37,636 bases of DNA from Bacillota bacterium (GTDB lineage: Bacteria; Bacillota; Clostridia; Lachnospirales; Lachnospiraceae). Every line of letters starts with the position of its first letter. Position 1 is the stretch's first letter. The notes beneath the pieces were generated by a model. It saw only the letters and a program-made list of their open reading frames with translations, had not been told where the DNA came from and did not search any database. The position numbers were made by a program, and so were the translations under genes. Below are positions 8,205-16,714 of the stretch, one piece after another. The DNA lies in NCBI GenBank assembly GCA_023411215.1, contig JAEYOY010000071.1, positions 1 through 37,636 on the forward strand. Direction: 5' to 3'.

Positions 8205-10409
8205 ATGTCACTCATACATGTACTTGATGAGGCAACTATTAATCAAATAGCAGCCGGAGAGGTAGTAGAACGTCCCAGTGCTGTGGTAAAGGAGCTCATT
8301 GAAAATGCAATGGATGCCGGAGCCACAGCTATCACTGCAGAGATTAAAGAGGGCGGACTTTCCTTTATCCGTATCACGGATAACGGTGGCGGAATTGCCA
8401 AGGAGGATATTCCTTTGGCATTTCTTCGTCATGCCACCAGTAAAATTCGCAGTGCTGAGGATCTCCTCAGTGTTACCAGCTTAGGCTTTCGAGGCGAAGC
8501 TTTATCCAGTATTGCTTCCGTTGCCCAGGTAGAGCTGATTACGAAGACGCCAACCGCCTTGAATGGCTTCCGTTATATAATCGAAGGTGGTAGCGAAAAA
8601 GCTCTGGAGGAAATAGGCTGTCCTGGTGGAACGACAATTATTGTTCGTAATTTATTCTTTAATACACCGGCAAGAAGGAAGTTCCTCAAGTCTGCCACAA
8701 CAGAAGGAGGCTATATAAGCGACCTAATGGAGCGTTTGATGGTGTCCCATCCGAATGTTTCATTTAAATTTATCATGAATAATCAGGTAAAGCTGCAATC
8801 CTCCGGCAATAATAGCAGTAAGGATATCCTTTATCAGGTCTATGGCAGAGATATCACCAGAGAACTGCTTCCCTTATTCCATCAATCCGAAGGCTTTTCA
8901 GTAACCGGGTACATCGGCAAGCCATCGATTACAAGAGGAAACCGAAATTTTGAAAATTATTTTATTAATGGACGTTATATTAAGAGTAATGTAATTACAA
9001 AAGCGATCGAAGAGGCTTATAAGCCTTATCTGATGCAGCATAAATATCCCTTTACTTCGATTTACTTTGAGATTGATCCGGAACAGATTGACGTCAATGT
9101 ACATCCTCAGAAATTAGAAATCCGCCTAAAAAATGGGGAAGAGATCTACCAGCAGACCTATCGTCTGCTTCGGGATGCTCTCACCGGAAAAGAACTAATT
9201 CCCAAGGTTTCTCTGGTACAAGAAGAGGTTAAGAAAGAAGAACTCCCCCGTATTCCTGAGCCCTTCGAACAAAATCGTAGGAATCAATTTTTGAATCAAT
9301 CCGGTTCACCTACAAATAATGTAGCTTCAGGCATTGCCCAGTCTAAGCCATTCCAGTTTAACTATGATAGTGGAACAATGAAACAGACCAATCATAACAT
9401 AGTTAATAAAGTAGCCGAGAATAAAGACAGCTATTCCCCCGAATCATCAAATAGTGCTGAAAATCCGAACAATGTGCACGTGAATGTAGAGCATGCGAAA
9501 GCAGAGGTCCAGAAAGTTGAGTATTATGGTACGGAACACCCTAAGCTTGAGCATTCGAAAGCATTGGATCCGGAAGCAAGTCTGGAAGCACTTCGAGTTT
9601 TATCCGGATCAGAGAAGGAGCTAAGTACACTTCTTGTGAAAGGTAATTCTGAACCTTCTGAGGTCAAACAGGATGCCGGCTTTCCTGTTGTATCGGAGGA
9701 ATCTGGAGGAAAGATGATCTCGGATAATCCCATAGGAAATATTGTAGTCGATAAACAGCTGAATCTTTTTTCTGACTCCGCTACACAGGAGGAGGATAAG
9801 CCTTTCTTATCAAAGCAAGCTTTGGAGGAGCATCGGATAATCGGACAGGTATTCTCGACCTACTGGCTGGTGGAATACAAAAAGAATCTCTATATTATTG
9901 ATCAGCATGCAGCCCACGAAAAGGTATTGTATGAGCGTATCATGGCTGCTGCTAAGACAAAAACAGGAGCTTCCCAACAACTTTTGCCACCGATTGTATT
10001 GTCATTAACCTTACGGGAGCAAGAGGTGTTGAAGAAAAGAGAAGAGGCCTTACAGAGCCTTGGTTATGAAATCGAGCATTTTGGAGGTAATGAATATTCG
10101 GTTCGTGCAGTTCCTGCTGATTTATATGGTATCTCTGAAAAAGAGTTGTTGCTTGAGTTTATTGATGAGATGGTGGAGGATGTGGCTGGTACTGGTGCTC
10201 CAAGTGCGAATTCTATTCTGGAGCGCGTAGCCTCCTTATCCTGTAAAGCGGCAGTAAAAGCCAATCATGCCTTTTCCTATGAAGAGGCCAGTGCACTTGT
10301 TAATGAGCTTTTGACTCTGGAGAATCCCTATCATTGTCCTCATGGTAGACCGGTTATTATCTCCATGAGCCAGTATGAATTAGAACGCAAATTCAAGCGA
10401 ATAGTGTGA
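8205..10409 (+). CDS. mutL: DNA mismatch repair protein MutL (endonuclease type)
   Basis: A GHKL ATPase that links mismatch recognition to strand incision. The 734-residue protein shows Glu30/Asn34 in KELIENAMDAGA, DNGGGI, RHATSKI and GFRGEALSSI in the N-terminal ATPase, a long acidic, low-complexity linker (about 330-540), and a C-terminal nuclease domain with DQHAAHE at about 566 (the DQHA-X2-E-X4-E metal motif), SCKAAVKANH and CPHGRP starting at Cys711. It should therefore nick DNA itself, as in bacteria without MutH. The linker contains QLNLF at 518-522, resembling a sliding-clamp-binding pentapeptide. The start is the ATG five bases after AGGAGG; the GTG at 8199 lies within that site. 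The last codons ATA-GTG-TGA lie inside the first bases of a downstream repeat element. Confidence 0.97.
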   Translation: MSLIHVLDEATINQIAAGEVVERPSAVVKELIENAMDAGATAITAEIKEGGLSFIRITDNGGGIAKEDIPLAFLRHATSKIRSAEDLLSVTSLGFRGEALSSIASVAQVELITKTPTALNGFRYIIEGGSEKALEEIGCPGGTTIIVRNLFFNTPARRKFLKSATTEGGYISDLMERLMVSHPNVSFKFIMNNQVKLQSSGNNSSKDILYQVYGRDITRELLPLFHQSEGFSVTGYIGKPSITRGNRNFENYFINGRYIKSNVITKAIEEAYKPYLMQHKYPFTSIYFEIDPEQIDVNVHPQKLEIRLKNGEEIYQQTYRLLRDALTGKELIPKVSLVQEEVKKEELPRIPEPFEQNRRNQFLNQSGSPTNNVASGIAQSKPFQFNYDSGTMKQTNHNIVNKVAENKDSYSPESSNSAENPNNVHVNVEHAKAEVQKVEYYGTEHPKLEHSKALDPEASLEALRVLSGSEKELSTLLVKGNSEPSEVKQDAGFPVVSEESGGKMISDNPIGNIVVDKQLNLFSDSATQEEDKPFLSKQALEEHRIIGQVFSTYWLVEYKKNLYIIDQHAAHEKVLYERIMAAAKTKTGASQQLLPPIVLSLTLREQEVLKKREEALQSLGYEIEHFGGNEYSVRAVPADLYGISEKELLLEFIDEMVEDVAGTGAPSANSILERVASLSCKAAVKANHAFSYEEASALVNELLTLENPYHCPHGRPVIISMSQYELERKFKRIV

Positions 10410-10545
10410 AAAAAGGATTTTTATAAATCAAAAAATCCTTGGGAAGAACTACGAAGTTTGCCCATTGGAGCAAACTCCTTGTTCTTCCGGTGTTTCGGGC
10501 TACTTCATGTATGCAGGCACAAACTGACACAAAGGGTAGGAAATA
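10403..10545 (+). repeat. Composite multi-hairpin repeat, copy A (mutL-miaA)
   Basis: Begins with AGTGTGAA, which includes the mutL stop codon. Three modules are visible: a 10-bp hairpin (10413-10422 with 10431-10440, AAGGATTTTT/AAAAATCCTT); a nested double stem (GGAAGAAC 10442-10449 with GTTCTTCC 10481-10488, inside it GTTTGC 10456-10461 with GCAAAC 10470-10475); and a degenerate third module ending GCACAAACTGACACAAAGGG. The second module matches copy B closely. Nothing protein-coding is evident in it. Confidence 0.85.
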
Positions 10546-10617
10546 CTTTTTCAATGTTTGGAAATTCTTCTTTACCTGTTATTGATGTCTACCTAATTAA
10601 TTTTTTTGGAGGATATG

Positions 10618-11571
10618 ATGAACAAGAAACCTTTAATAATTCTTACCGGACCCACATCTGTCGGAAAGACAGCTCTTTCTATTGCTTTAGCAAAGGCAGT
10701 AGAGGGTGAGATTATTTCTGCTGACTCTATGCAGGTCTATAAGTATATGGATATCGGTACGGCTAAAATCACTCCGCCAGACATGCAAGGGGTTCCTCAT
10801 TATCTCATTGACGAATTGGAGCCGGACGAAGAATTTAATGTTGTCCGTTTTCAGCATTTGACAAAGCAATACATGGAACAAATCTATGATAATAATAGGA
10901 TACCGATTCTAATCGGTGGCACGGGTTTCTATATTCAGGCGGTGCTAAATGATATTGATTTTACAGAAAATGAGACTGACACCTCTTACCGTAAGGAATT
11001 AGAGCACTTATTAGACTTGAAAGGAGCAGATTATCTTCATAAACTGCTTTTAGAGATTGATCCGGATAGTGCAAAGGCCATTCATCCTAATAACAGCAAA
11101 AAAGTAATTCGAGCTCTGGAATTCGCTAAGCTAACCGGAGATAAGATCTCCGAGCATAACAATGAACAGCGGAAGAAGGAATCTCCTTATAATTTCTGTT
11201 ATTTTGTTTTGAATAAGGACCGTGCAAAGCTCTATGAGACCATAAACCATCGTGTTGACCGGATGCTTGAGCAGGGGCTTATTGACGAGGTAAAAGCATT
11301 ATACGCAAAAGGCTATAATAGAGAGCTGGTCAGTATGCAAGGCTTAGGTTATAAAGAAATTCTGGCTTATTTGGAGGGAGAGAGTACCCTTGAGGAAGCA
11401 ATCGAGCTTCTGAAGCGAAATACAAGACACTTTGCCAAAAGACAACTCACCTGGTTTAAGAGAGAGAAAGACGTCATCTGGGTAGATAAGGATACCTTTT
11501 CAGACGATGAGACAATTCTTGCTTATCTATTAGCAAGGCTCAAGGAAAGGCAACTGTTACCGATAAATTGA
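10618..11571 (+). CDS. miaA: tRNA dimethylallyltransferase
   Basis: Transfers a dimethylallyl group from DMAPP to N6 of adenosine 37 in tRNAs reading UNN codons. The 317-residue protein has the P-loop GPTSVGKT near its start, DSMQVYKYMDIGTAK, the motif GVPHYLIDELEPDEEF, GGTGFYIQAVL, and the C-terminal MQGLGYKEI and RNTRHFAKRQLTWFKRE that contact the tRNA; all are characteristic. The start is the second of two adjacent ATGs, five bases after GGAGG; the first ATG is only two bases from it. It follows mutL as in many Firmicutes, with a 208-base gap filled mainly by repeat copy A. No separate promoter was convincing, so expression may depend on read-through from mutSL. Confidence 0.97.
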   Translation: MNKKPLIILTGPTSVGKTALSIALAKAVEGEIISADSMQVYKYMDIGTAKITPPDMQGVPHYLIDELEPDEEFNVVRFQHLTKQYMEQIYDNNRIPILIGGTGFYIQAVLNDIDFTENETDTSYRKELEHLLDLKGADYLHKLLLEIDPDSAKAIHPNNSKKVIRALEFAKLTGDKISEHNNEQRKKESPYNFCYFVLNKDRAKLYETINHRVDRMLEQGLIDEVKALYAKGYNRELVSMQGLGYKEILAYLEGESTLEEAIELLKRNTRHFAKRQLTWFKREKDVIWVDKDTFSDDETILAYLLARLKERQLLPIN

Positions 11572-11704
11572 AACATAATATTATTATGTCAACTAATAAC
11601 GATATGTTTCTATTATTGTTTCACCAGATAAATTATATTGTCAATTATGTACTCCCATTTCATTTATATGGGAACAGTAGGAGATTACTTAGGAGGATTT
11701 TATT

Positions 11705-12994
11705 TTGCATAACAATGAATTATTTGAAGCTTATCAGAAGCTTGGGATTAACCCTAAGGTTTTGAATTACTGCTTAGGAATAGAAGACAAGCTCTCCCAA
11801 CGCTTCACGGAAATCGACCGGGTTGCCGAGTTCAATCAGATGAAGGTTTTAGCAGCGATGCAGAAGAACCGTCTCAGTGATATCCATTTTGCCGCTACCA
11901 CCGGTTATGGCTATAACGATATTGGCAGAGATACCTTGGAGAGTGTATACGCCGATGTATTTCAAGCGGAGGATGCATTAGTCAGACCTCAACTAATTAG
12001 TGGGACCCATGCTCTTACCGTTGCTTTATCCGGTAACCTTCGACCAGGTGATGAGATCCTGTCTCCTGTTGGAAAGCCTTACGATACCCTGGAGGGTGTC
12101 ATTGGAATCACGGAGACCAAAGGCTCCTTAGCAGAGTACGGAATCACCTATTCTCAGGTGGAGCTTCAATCCGACGGCAGCTTTGACTGGGAGGGCATCA
12201 GAGCGGCGATTAAGCCAAATACAAAACTAGCTACCATCCAACGCTCTAAGGGCTATGCCAGCCGTCCAACCTTGTCGGTAGCTCGAATCGGGGAACTAAT
12301 CCATTTTCTCAAAACGGAAAAGCCGGACTTGATCTGTATGGTTGATAACTGTTACGGCGAATTTGTGGAGCTTACCGAACCTACTCAGGTTGGAGCCGAT
12401 CTATGTGTTGGTTCCCTGATTAAGAATCCCGGGGGCGGTCTTGCTCCGATTGGAGGCTATATTGTCGGTAAGAAAGAATATGTAGAGAATGCAGCCTATC
12501 GTTTAACTGCACCCGGTCTAGGTAAGGAGGTTGGTGCCACTTTAGGTCTTAATACATCCTTATTCCAAGGATTATTTTTAGCTCCCCAGGTGGTATCGGG
12601 AGCTCTGAAGGGTGCAATCTATGCCGCTAGTCTTTATGAGCAGCTGGGTTATACGGTCTTACCCAATGGCAAAGAAGACCGATATGATATCATTCAGGCA
12701 GTTACACTAGGCAGCCCGGAAGCGGTGATTGCCTTCTGTAAAGGGATACAGGCTGCTGCTCCGGTAGACAGCTATGTTGTTCCGGAGCCTTGGGCTATGC
12801 CCGGTTATCAATGCGAAGTCATTATGGCAGCCGGTGCCTTTGTACAGGGCTCTTCCATAGAGCTTTCCGCCGATGCACCGATTAAGCCCCCCTATACTGT
12901 ATTCTTTCAAGGTGGACTTACCTGGTATCATGCTAAATTCGGAATCCTTATGTCCATACAGAAGCTATATGAAGAAGGTATTGTAAAAATATAA
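11705..12994 (+). CDS. Methionine gamma-lyase family PLP protein (YnbB / 'aluminium resistance' family)
   Basis: A 430-residue fold-type I PLP enzyme of the family that includes Bacillus YnbB, often labelled 'methionine gamma-lyase family' or 'aluminium resistance protein'. The probable PLP lysine is Lys240 in GSLIKNPGGGLAPIGGYIVG. Other typical stretches are FAATTGYGYNDIGRDTLE, SGTHALTVAL and VDNCYGEF. It starts at TTG, eight bases after a full AGGAGG; there is no better ATG nearby. It lies downstream of miaA, the order seen in many Firmicutes. The true substrate is not established, so the lyase name should be read as family membership only. Confidence 0.9.
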   Translation: MHNNELFEAYQKLGINPKVLNYCLGIEDKLSQRFTEIDRVAEFNQMKVLAAMQKNRLSDIHFAATTGYGYNDIGRDTLESVYADVFQAEDALVRPQLISGTHALTVALSGNLRPGDEILSPVGKPYDTLEGVIGITETKGSLAEYGITYSQVELQSDGSFDWEGIRAAIKPNTKLATIQRSKGYASRPTLSVARIGELIHFLKTEKPDLICMVDNCYGEFVELTEPTQVGADLCVGSLIKNPGGGLAPIGGYIVGKKEYVENAAYRLTAPGLGKEVGATLGLNTSLFQGLFLAPQVVSGALKGAIYAASLYEQLGYTVLPNGKEDRYDIIQAVTLGSPEAVIAFCKGIQAAAPVDSYVVPEPWAMPGYQCEVIMAAGAFVQGSSIELSADAPIKPPYTVFFQGGLTWYHAKFGILMSIQKLYEEGIVKI

Positions 12995-13155
12995 AGTTGC
13001 TTTCACCCAAAGCGAATGATCATACGCTTTGAACTGTTGGAATTCCATGCATCGATTATATCGATTCGCTATCGATAAAATTGAGTTTGGCATATACAAA
13101 ATAAGGCGTTTGTGGTAAAATGTTATTTGATTATGATACAAGGGGGCTTCTTTTT

Positions 13156-13431
13156 ATGGCAAGAACATTTAGCAAAAACAACTGGGCTTTGTTTCTTTTA
13201 TTACTGGCAGGTATTGTTGTTGGTAGCTTTCTGGGACATTTAGCAAAGGGGATAAGCTTCTTAGAATGGTTGGATTATGGAATGAATTTTGCCATAGGTG
13301 ATCCGAATAATAGTAATATTGTCACTCTGGATCTTAGTGTACTGGTATTACATTTTGGATTTCGCCTTAGAGTTACCATTGGTAGTGTAATCGGTGCAGC
13401 AGCTGCTGTTCTTATCTATAAAAAGGTCTGA
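13156..13431 (+). CDS. DUF4321 small membrane protein
   Basis: A 91-residue protein with two or three hydrophobic segments (about residues 10-30, 55-70 and 72-90) and a basic start MARTFSKNNW. The pattern NWALFLLLLAGIVVGSFLGH and the position just upstream of radC agree with the DUF4321 family of Clostridia. Its function is unknown. The ATG nine bases after AGGGGG is chosen; an upstream ATG at 13120 has no ribosome site. It is followed by radC after 64 bases and is probably co-transcribed with it. Confidence 0.75.
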   Translation: MARTFSKNNWALFLLLLAGIVVGSFLGHLAKGISFLEWLDYGMNFAIGDPNNSNIVTLDLSVLVLHFGFRLRVTIGSVIGAAAAVLIYKKV

Positions 13432-13495
13432 TTACAGTCTGTAAGTTTTGATCCGCAACCCTGATTTCTTGGAGAGAGGAATTTAGGAGGATCCA

Positions 13496-14194
13496 ATGAA
13501 AGAGAACTATCTAACAGTCAAAGAATTACCTGTATCCGAACGTCCTTATGAAAAATGTGAGCGTCACGGTGCAGCTGCCTTGTCCGATGCCGAGTTATTG
13601 GCAGTGATCATCCGGACCGGAACAAAACAACAAAGAGCGATTGATTTGGCAGTGAATATTCTTAATTATTCTACTGCCTACCCTGGTTTAAAGGGCCTGA
13701 ATTATTTCTCGATGAAGGAGCTAAGGAAGATTAAAGGAATCGGACGAGTTAAGGCAATTGAGCTGCATTGCCTGACAGAATTGACAAGAAGGATGGCAAA
13801 GGATACCCTGCATGACAGTGTACGATTAACTACACCACAGAGTGTTGCGGATTATTATATGCAGGATATGCGTCATCTGACCAGAGAGCAGGTTGTTTTA
13901 TTGATGTTTGATTCAAAGAATAAGCTGATGAAGGATATGGTTATATCGGAAGGAACGGTTAACACTTCAATTATGCCTACAAGAGAGATATTTGTTCATG
14001 CCGTCAAAGAGGAAGCGGTTAATATTATTCTTCTTCATAACCATCCTAGCGGAGATCCCACTCCTAGTTCAGAGGATATCCGAGTAACAAAGAGATTAGC
14101 AGAAGCTGGTAATTTAATTGGAATTTCGCTTATGGATCACATAATTATTGGCGATAATAGATATATCAGTTTAAAGGAACAGGGGCTAGTGTGA
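13496..14194 (+). CDS. radC: DNA repair protein RadC (JAMM/MPN+ domain)
   Basis: A 232-residue member of the RadC family, present in most bacteria; a clear repair role has not been demonstrated and the JAMM domain suggests a metal-dependent hydrolase. An N-terminal UPF0758/helix-hairpin-helix region (LSDAELLAVIIRTGT, KIKGIGRVKA) is followed by the MPN+ domain with His181 in HNHPSGDPTPSSED, the zinc-binding signature. The ATG follows AGGAGG at good distance. The gene ends CTA-GTG-TGA, and the GTGTGA is the beginning of repeat copy C, the same arrangement as at mutL. Confidence 0.96.
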   Translation: MKENYLTVKELPVSERPYEKCERHGAAALSDAELLAVIIRTGTKQQRAIDLAVNILNYSTAYPGLKGLNYFSMKELRKIKGIGRVKAIELHCLTELTRRMAKDTLHDSVRLTTPQSVADYYMQDMRHLTREQVVLLMFDSKNKLMKDMVISEGTVNTSIMPTREIFVHAVKEEAVNIILLHNHPSGDPTPSSEDIRVTKRLAEAGNLIGISLMDHIIIGDNRYISLKEQGLV

Positions 14195-14275
14195 ATTATT
14201 AAAAAGCATAATTCACACTTCCAAGTTTGTGCCTGCGTCTTCCTCGGCACAAACTAACACAAAGGGCAGGCATGT
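14188..14275 (+). repeat. Composite multi-hairpin repeat, copy C (after radC)
   Basis: Starts with AGTGTGAATTAT (14188-14199), which contains the radC stop codon and pairs perfectly over 12 bp with 14208-14219. Next, AGTTTGTGCC (14224-14233) pairs with GGCACAAACT (14246-14255). TGCCTGC (14230-14236) can instead pair with GCAGGCA (14266-14272), so two structures compete. This copy lacks the GGAAGAA double-stem module. It is followed directly by copy B; together they fill most of the 362 bases between radC and mreB. Confidence 0.85.
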
Positions 14276-14277
14276 AA

Positions 14278-14447
14278 AGATAGTGTGAATAAAGGGTTTT
14301 TGAAAAGAAAAATCCTTAGGAAGAAGCTGCGAAGTCCGCACAATGGTGCGAACTCCTTGTTCTTCCAGCCTTCAAACTGTTTGTGCCTGCAGTCTCCAAA
14401 GTGTAAAGGACACACTTGGCACAAACTTACACAAAGGGCAGGCATGT
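14278..14447 (+). repeat. Composite multi-hairpin repeat, copy B (before mreB)
   Basis: The most complete copy. TAGTGTGAA at 14281 is followed by hairpin AAGGGTTTTT/AAAAATCCTT (14292-14301 with 14308-14317), then GGAAGAA (14319-14325) with TTCTTCC (14360-14366) enclosing CGCAC (14337-14341) with GTGCG (14346-14350), then GTTTGTGCC (14379-14387) with GGCACAAAC (14418-14426) enclosing AAGTGT/ACACTT, ending GGGCAGGCATG. Relative to copy A, one base pair in the inner stem changes from T-A to C-G, which favours a selected RNA or DNA structure. The 109 bases from here to mreB hold only the mreB ribosome site that I can identify. Confidence 0.87.
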
Positions 14448-14556
14448 TTATTTATTATGAGATATGTAGTGTATCATTCATAATTCTCTGGTATATTAGT
14501 TAATGACAGATGATGAATTTTGACAACTTTAGTGAATATAGGAGGTTACAAAAATT

Positions 14557-15579
14557 ATGGCATCGAAAACCTTTGGTATTGATTTTGGTACCAGTACAAT
14601 AAAAATATATAAAAAGGGGCAGGGAATTGTCCTAGATGAGCGAAATATAATAGCGATATCAAACCGGAAGAATGTAATAGCTTCTGGCAACGATGCCTTT
14701 GAGATGTATGAGAAAGCACCGGCTAGTATTGAGGTCAGCTATCCCGTCCGAAACGGGGTTATCGCAGATGTTGCAAATATGCTTGCATTACTCAATCATT
14801 TCATGCATCGAATTGGAGGACCAAAGCGTATCGGAGCTGCAGACTATATTGTTGCAACCCCAACCGATATAACTGAAGTAGAGCGCCGTTCCTTCTATGA
14901 TTTGATTGCCAGCTCCAGTCTCAAGGTCGGTAAGATTAAGATTGTTGAGAAACCGATCGCGGATGCCGTAGGAGCAGGTCTGGATATAATGACCGCACGC
15001 GGAGTTATGATCGTCGACATAGGAGCAGATACCACAGAGGTATCCATATTATCCTTGGGTGGTATTGTACTTAGCAAGATAATTCCCGTCGGCGGGAATC
15101 GCCTTGATGATGCGATTAAGAGTATGGTGAAGAGAAAATACAATCTATATATTGGTGATAAGACAGCCGAGAATATTAAAAAGAAACTCGCCTGTGCTTT
15201 GACCACGGTGGAAGCGTCGGTTAAAGTCTATGGACGTGATGTCGTAACCGGACTTCCGACCGAGATGGATGTCAGCTCCTCCGATGTATATGATGCAATT
15301 TCCGAGTATATGTTCGCTATCATCGATGCCATTAAGATTATTCTTGAGCGTACTCCTCCGGAGATTTCCTCCGATATCATTGACAGCGGTATCTATATCA
15401 CCGGAGGTTCCGCTAAGATATTCGCCTTAGATCAGCTGATGCATCGGGAAACGGATCTTAAGATTAATATATGCCCGGATTCCGCTAATACAGTAGTAAA
15501 TGGTCTCGGTAGAATTATGGAGGATCATAAGCTTGCCTCTCTGGCGGATGTTTTAAGACCGAAGACATTTGTGAACTAA
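14557..15579 (+). CDS. mreB: Rod shape-determining protein MreB
   Basis: Bacterial actin homologue that forms membrane-bound filaments directing lateral wall synthesis with MreC, MreD, RodA and PBP2. The 340-residue protein shows the actin-family ATP-binding phrases: phosphate 1 FGIDFGTSTIK, the connector EKPIADAVGAG, phosphate 2 MIVDIGADTTEVSIL, and the adenosine motif GIYITGGSAKI. Length and motifs fit MreB/Mbl. AGGAGG lies 11 bases before the ATG. It heads the large morphogenesis cluster but is separated from mreC by about 250 bases with an inverted-repeat element, so mreC onward may have its own transcription or a processed leader. Confidence 0.95.
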   Translation: MASKTFGIDFGTSTIKIYKKGQGIVLDERNIIAISNRKNVIASGNDAFEMYEKAPASIEVSYPVRNGVIADVANMLALLNHFMHRIGGPKRIGAADYIVATPTDITEVERRSFYDLIASSSLKVGKIKIVEKPIADAVGAGLDIMTARGVMIVDIGADTTEVSILSLGGIVLSKIIPVGGNRLDDAIKSMVKRKYNLYIGDKTAENIKKKLACALTTVEASVKVYGRDVVTGLPTEMDVSSSDVYDAISEYMFAIIDAIKIILERTPPEISSDIIDSGIYITGGSAKIFALDQLMHRETDLKINICPDSANTVVNGLGRIMEDHKLASLADVLRPKTFVN

Positions 15580-15621
15580 TAGTGCTGCCTACTTAATAAA
15601 CCAGCAAGATCAACAAATAAA

Positions 15622-15763
15622 TGTAACTATTCAGACCCAGCTCGAAAATCCTAAGAATTTTCTCGCTTTTTGGGTCATTCCAGTAGAAATATAAAAATAC
15701 TCCTAAGAATGCTAGCGTTCCTATTATATTTTCTAGGTATTTCTGTAGTCCTGAATAGTTACA
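15622..15763. repeat. Inverted-repeat element between mreB and mreC
   Basis: A 142-base segment bounded by perfect 13-bp inverted repeats: TGTAACTATTCAG at 15622-15634 and its complement at 15751-15763. Inside lie two further hairpins, one closed by ACCCA/TGGGT and one by AGAAATA/TATTTCT, giving a branched structure. A 66-codon reverse-strand frame crosses it but begins at TTG with no ribosome site. It could be a miniature inverted-repeat mobile element or a structured RNA leader for mreC. No target-site duplication is evident. Confidence 0.75.
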
Positions 15764-15832
15764 AATAAAGAATTTATCTGCGCCTAAATTCAAGCTTGAA
15801 TAAGAATCTTATAGAACAGATGGAGATTTGGA

Positions 15833-16714
15833 ATGAGACGAAGGACTAAAATTAATGTTAATCCGAAACATGTTCTCATCGCATTAGTTATTTTTTGTAT
15901 CGGATTAATATTTATTTCCTATCGCTATGGTGATAAACTATCACCGGTGAAAGATGCAGTGGGAATTGTAATAACTCCGATGCAGGTTGGGATTAATTCG
16001 ATTGGAACCTATATATCGGACAAGCTGGATAACTTTAAGAGTATCAATGATCTCTTGGAAGAAAATGAAAAATTGAATGAGCAGGTAAGTGTACTCTCCT
16101 ATGAGAATAAGTTGTTACTCCAGGATAAATATGAGCTTGACGGTCTTCGTGAGTTATATGATCTGGATCAGAAGTATCTGGATTATCCGAAGGTTGCCGC
16201 TCGTGTCATTGGTAAGGATTCCAACAATTGGTATAATATATTCACCATAGATAAAGGAACACGTGACGGTATCAAGAAGGATATGAATGTACTAGCCGGT
16301 AACGGACTGGCCGGTATTATCACCGAGGTTCATTATAATTACTCGGTTGTCAGATCAATCATTGATGATAACAGCAGCGTCAGCGGAATGTTTTTGAAGA
16401 CCTCAGATACCTGTAATGTAGTAGGTGATCTTAGGTTAATGGATTCCGGAAAGATCTGGGTTGAGCAGATTAATAAGGATGCTGAGGTATCTGACGGGGA
16501 TGAGATTGTAACATCACATATCAGTTCAAAATTCCTTCAGGGTATCCTGATTGGTTATGTCAGTGAAATTAAATTAGACGCTGGTAATATGACTAAGACC
16601 GCATACTTAACACCGGTGGTCGATTTTGATCGTTTGGAAGAGGTATTAATCATTACGGAGCTGAAAGAACCATTGATTGATAAAGAGGAAGATATCAAAA
16701 CTACAAGTAATTGA
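15833..16714 (+). CDS. mreC: Rod shape-determining protein MreC
   Basis: Bitopic membrane protein linking MreB filaments to the extracytoplasmic synthases; it activates PBP2-RodA. The 293-residue protein has a short basic N-terminus (MRRRTKINVNPKH), one transmembrane helix at about 11-30, a coiled-coil region at about 65-105 (LLEENEKLNEQVSVLSYENKLL) and the paired beta-barrel domain with VIGKDSNNWYNIFTIDKGTRDGI and NVLAGNGLAGII, which are characteristic. GGAG lies just before the ATG. It is followed by mreD after a pair of hairpins that begin at its stop codon. Confidence 0.95.
   Translation: MRRRTKINVNPKHVLIALVIFCIGLIFISYRYGDKLSPVKDAVGIVITPMQVGINSIGTYISDKLDNFKSINDLLEENEKLNEQVSVLSYENKLLLQDKYELDGLRELYDLDQKYLDYPKVAARVIGKDSNNWYNIFTIDKGTRDGIKKDMNVLAGNGLAGIITEVHYNYSVVRSIIDDNSSVSGMFLKTSDTCNVVGDLRLMDSGKIWVEQINKDAEVSDGDEIVTSHISSKFLQGILIGYVSEIKLDAGNMTKTAYLTPVVDFDRLEEVLIITELKEPLIDKEEDIKTTSN

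Noticed and set aside
15593..15793. Reverse-strand frame of 66 codons resembling a small membrane protein in the mreB-mreC gap
   Set aside because: It starts at TTG without any ribosome site and lies almost wholly across the inverted-repeat element, whose palindromes explain the open frame.
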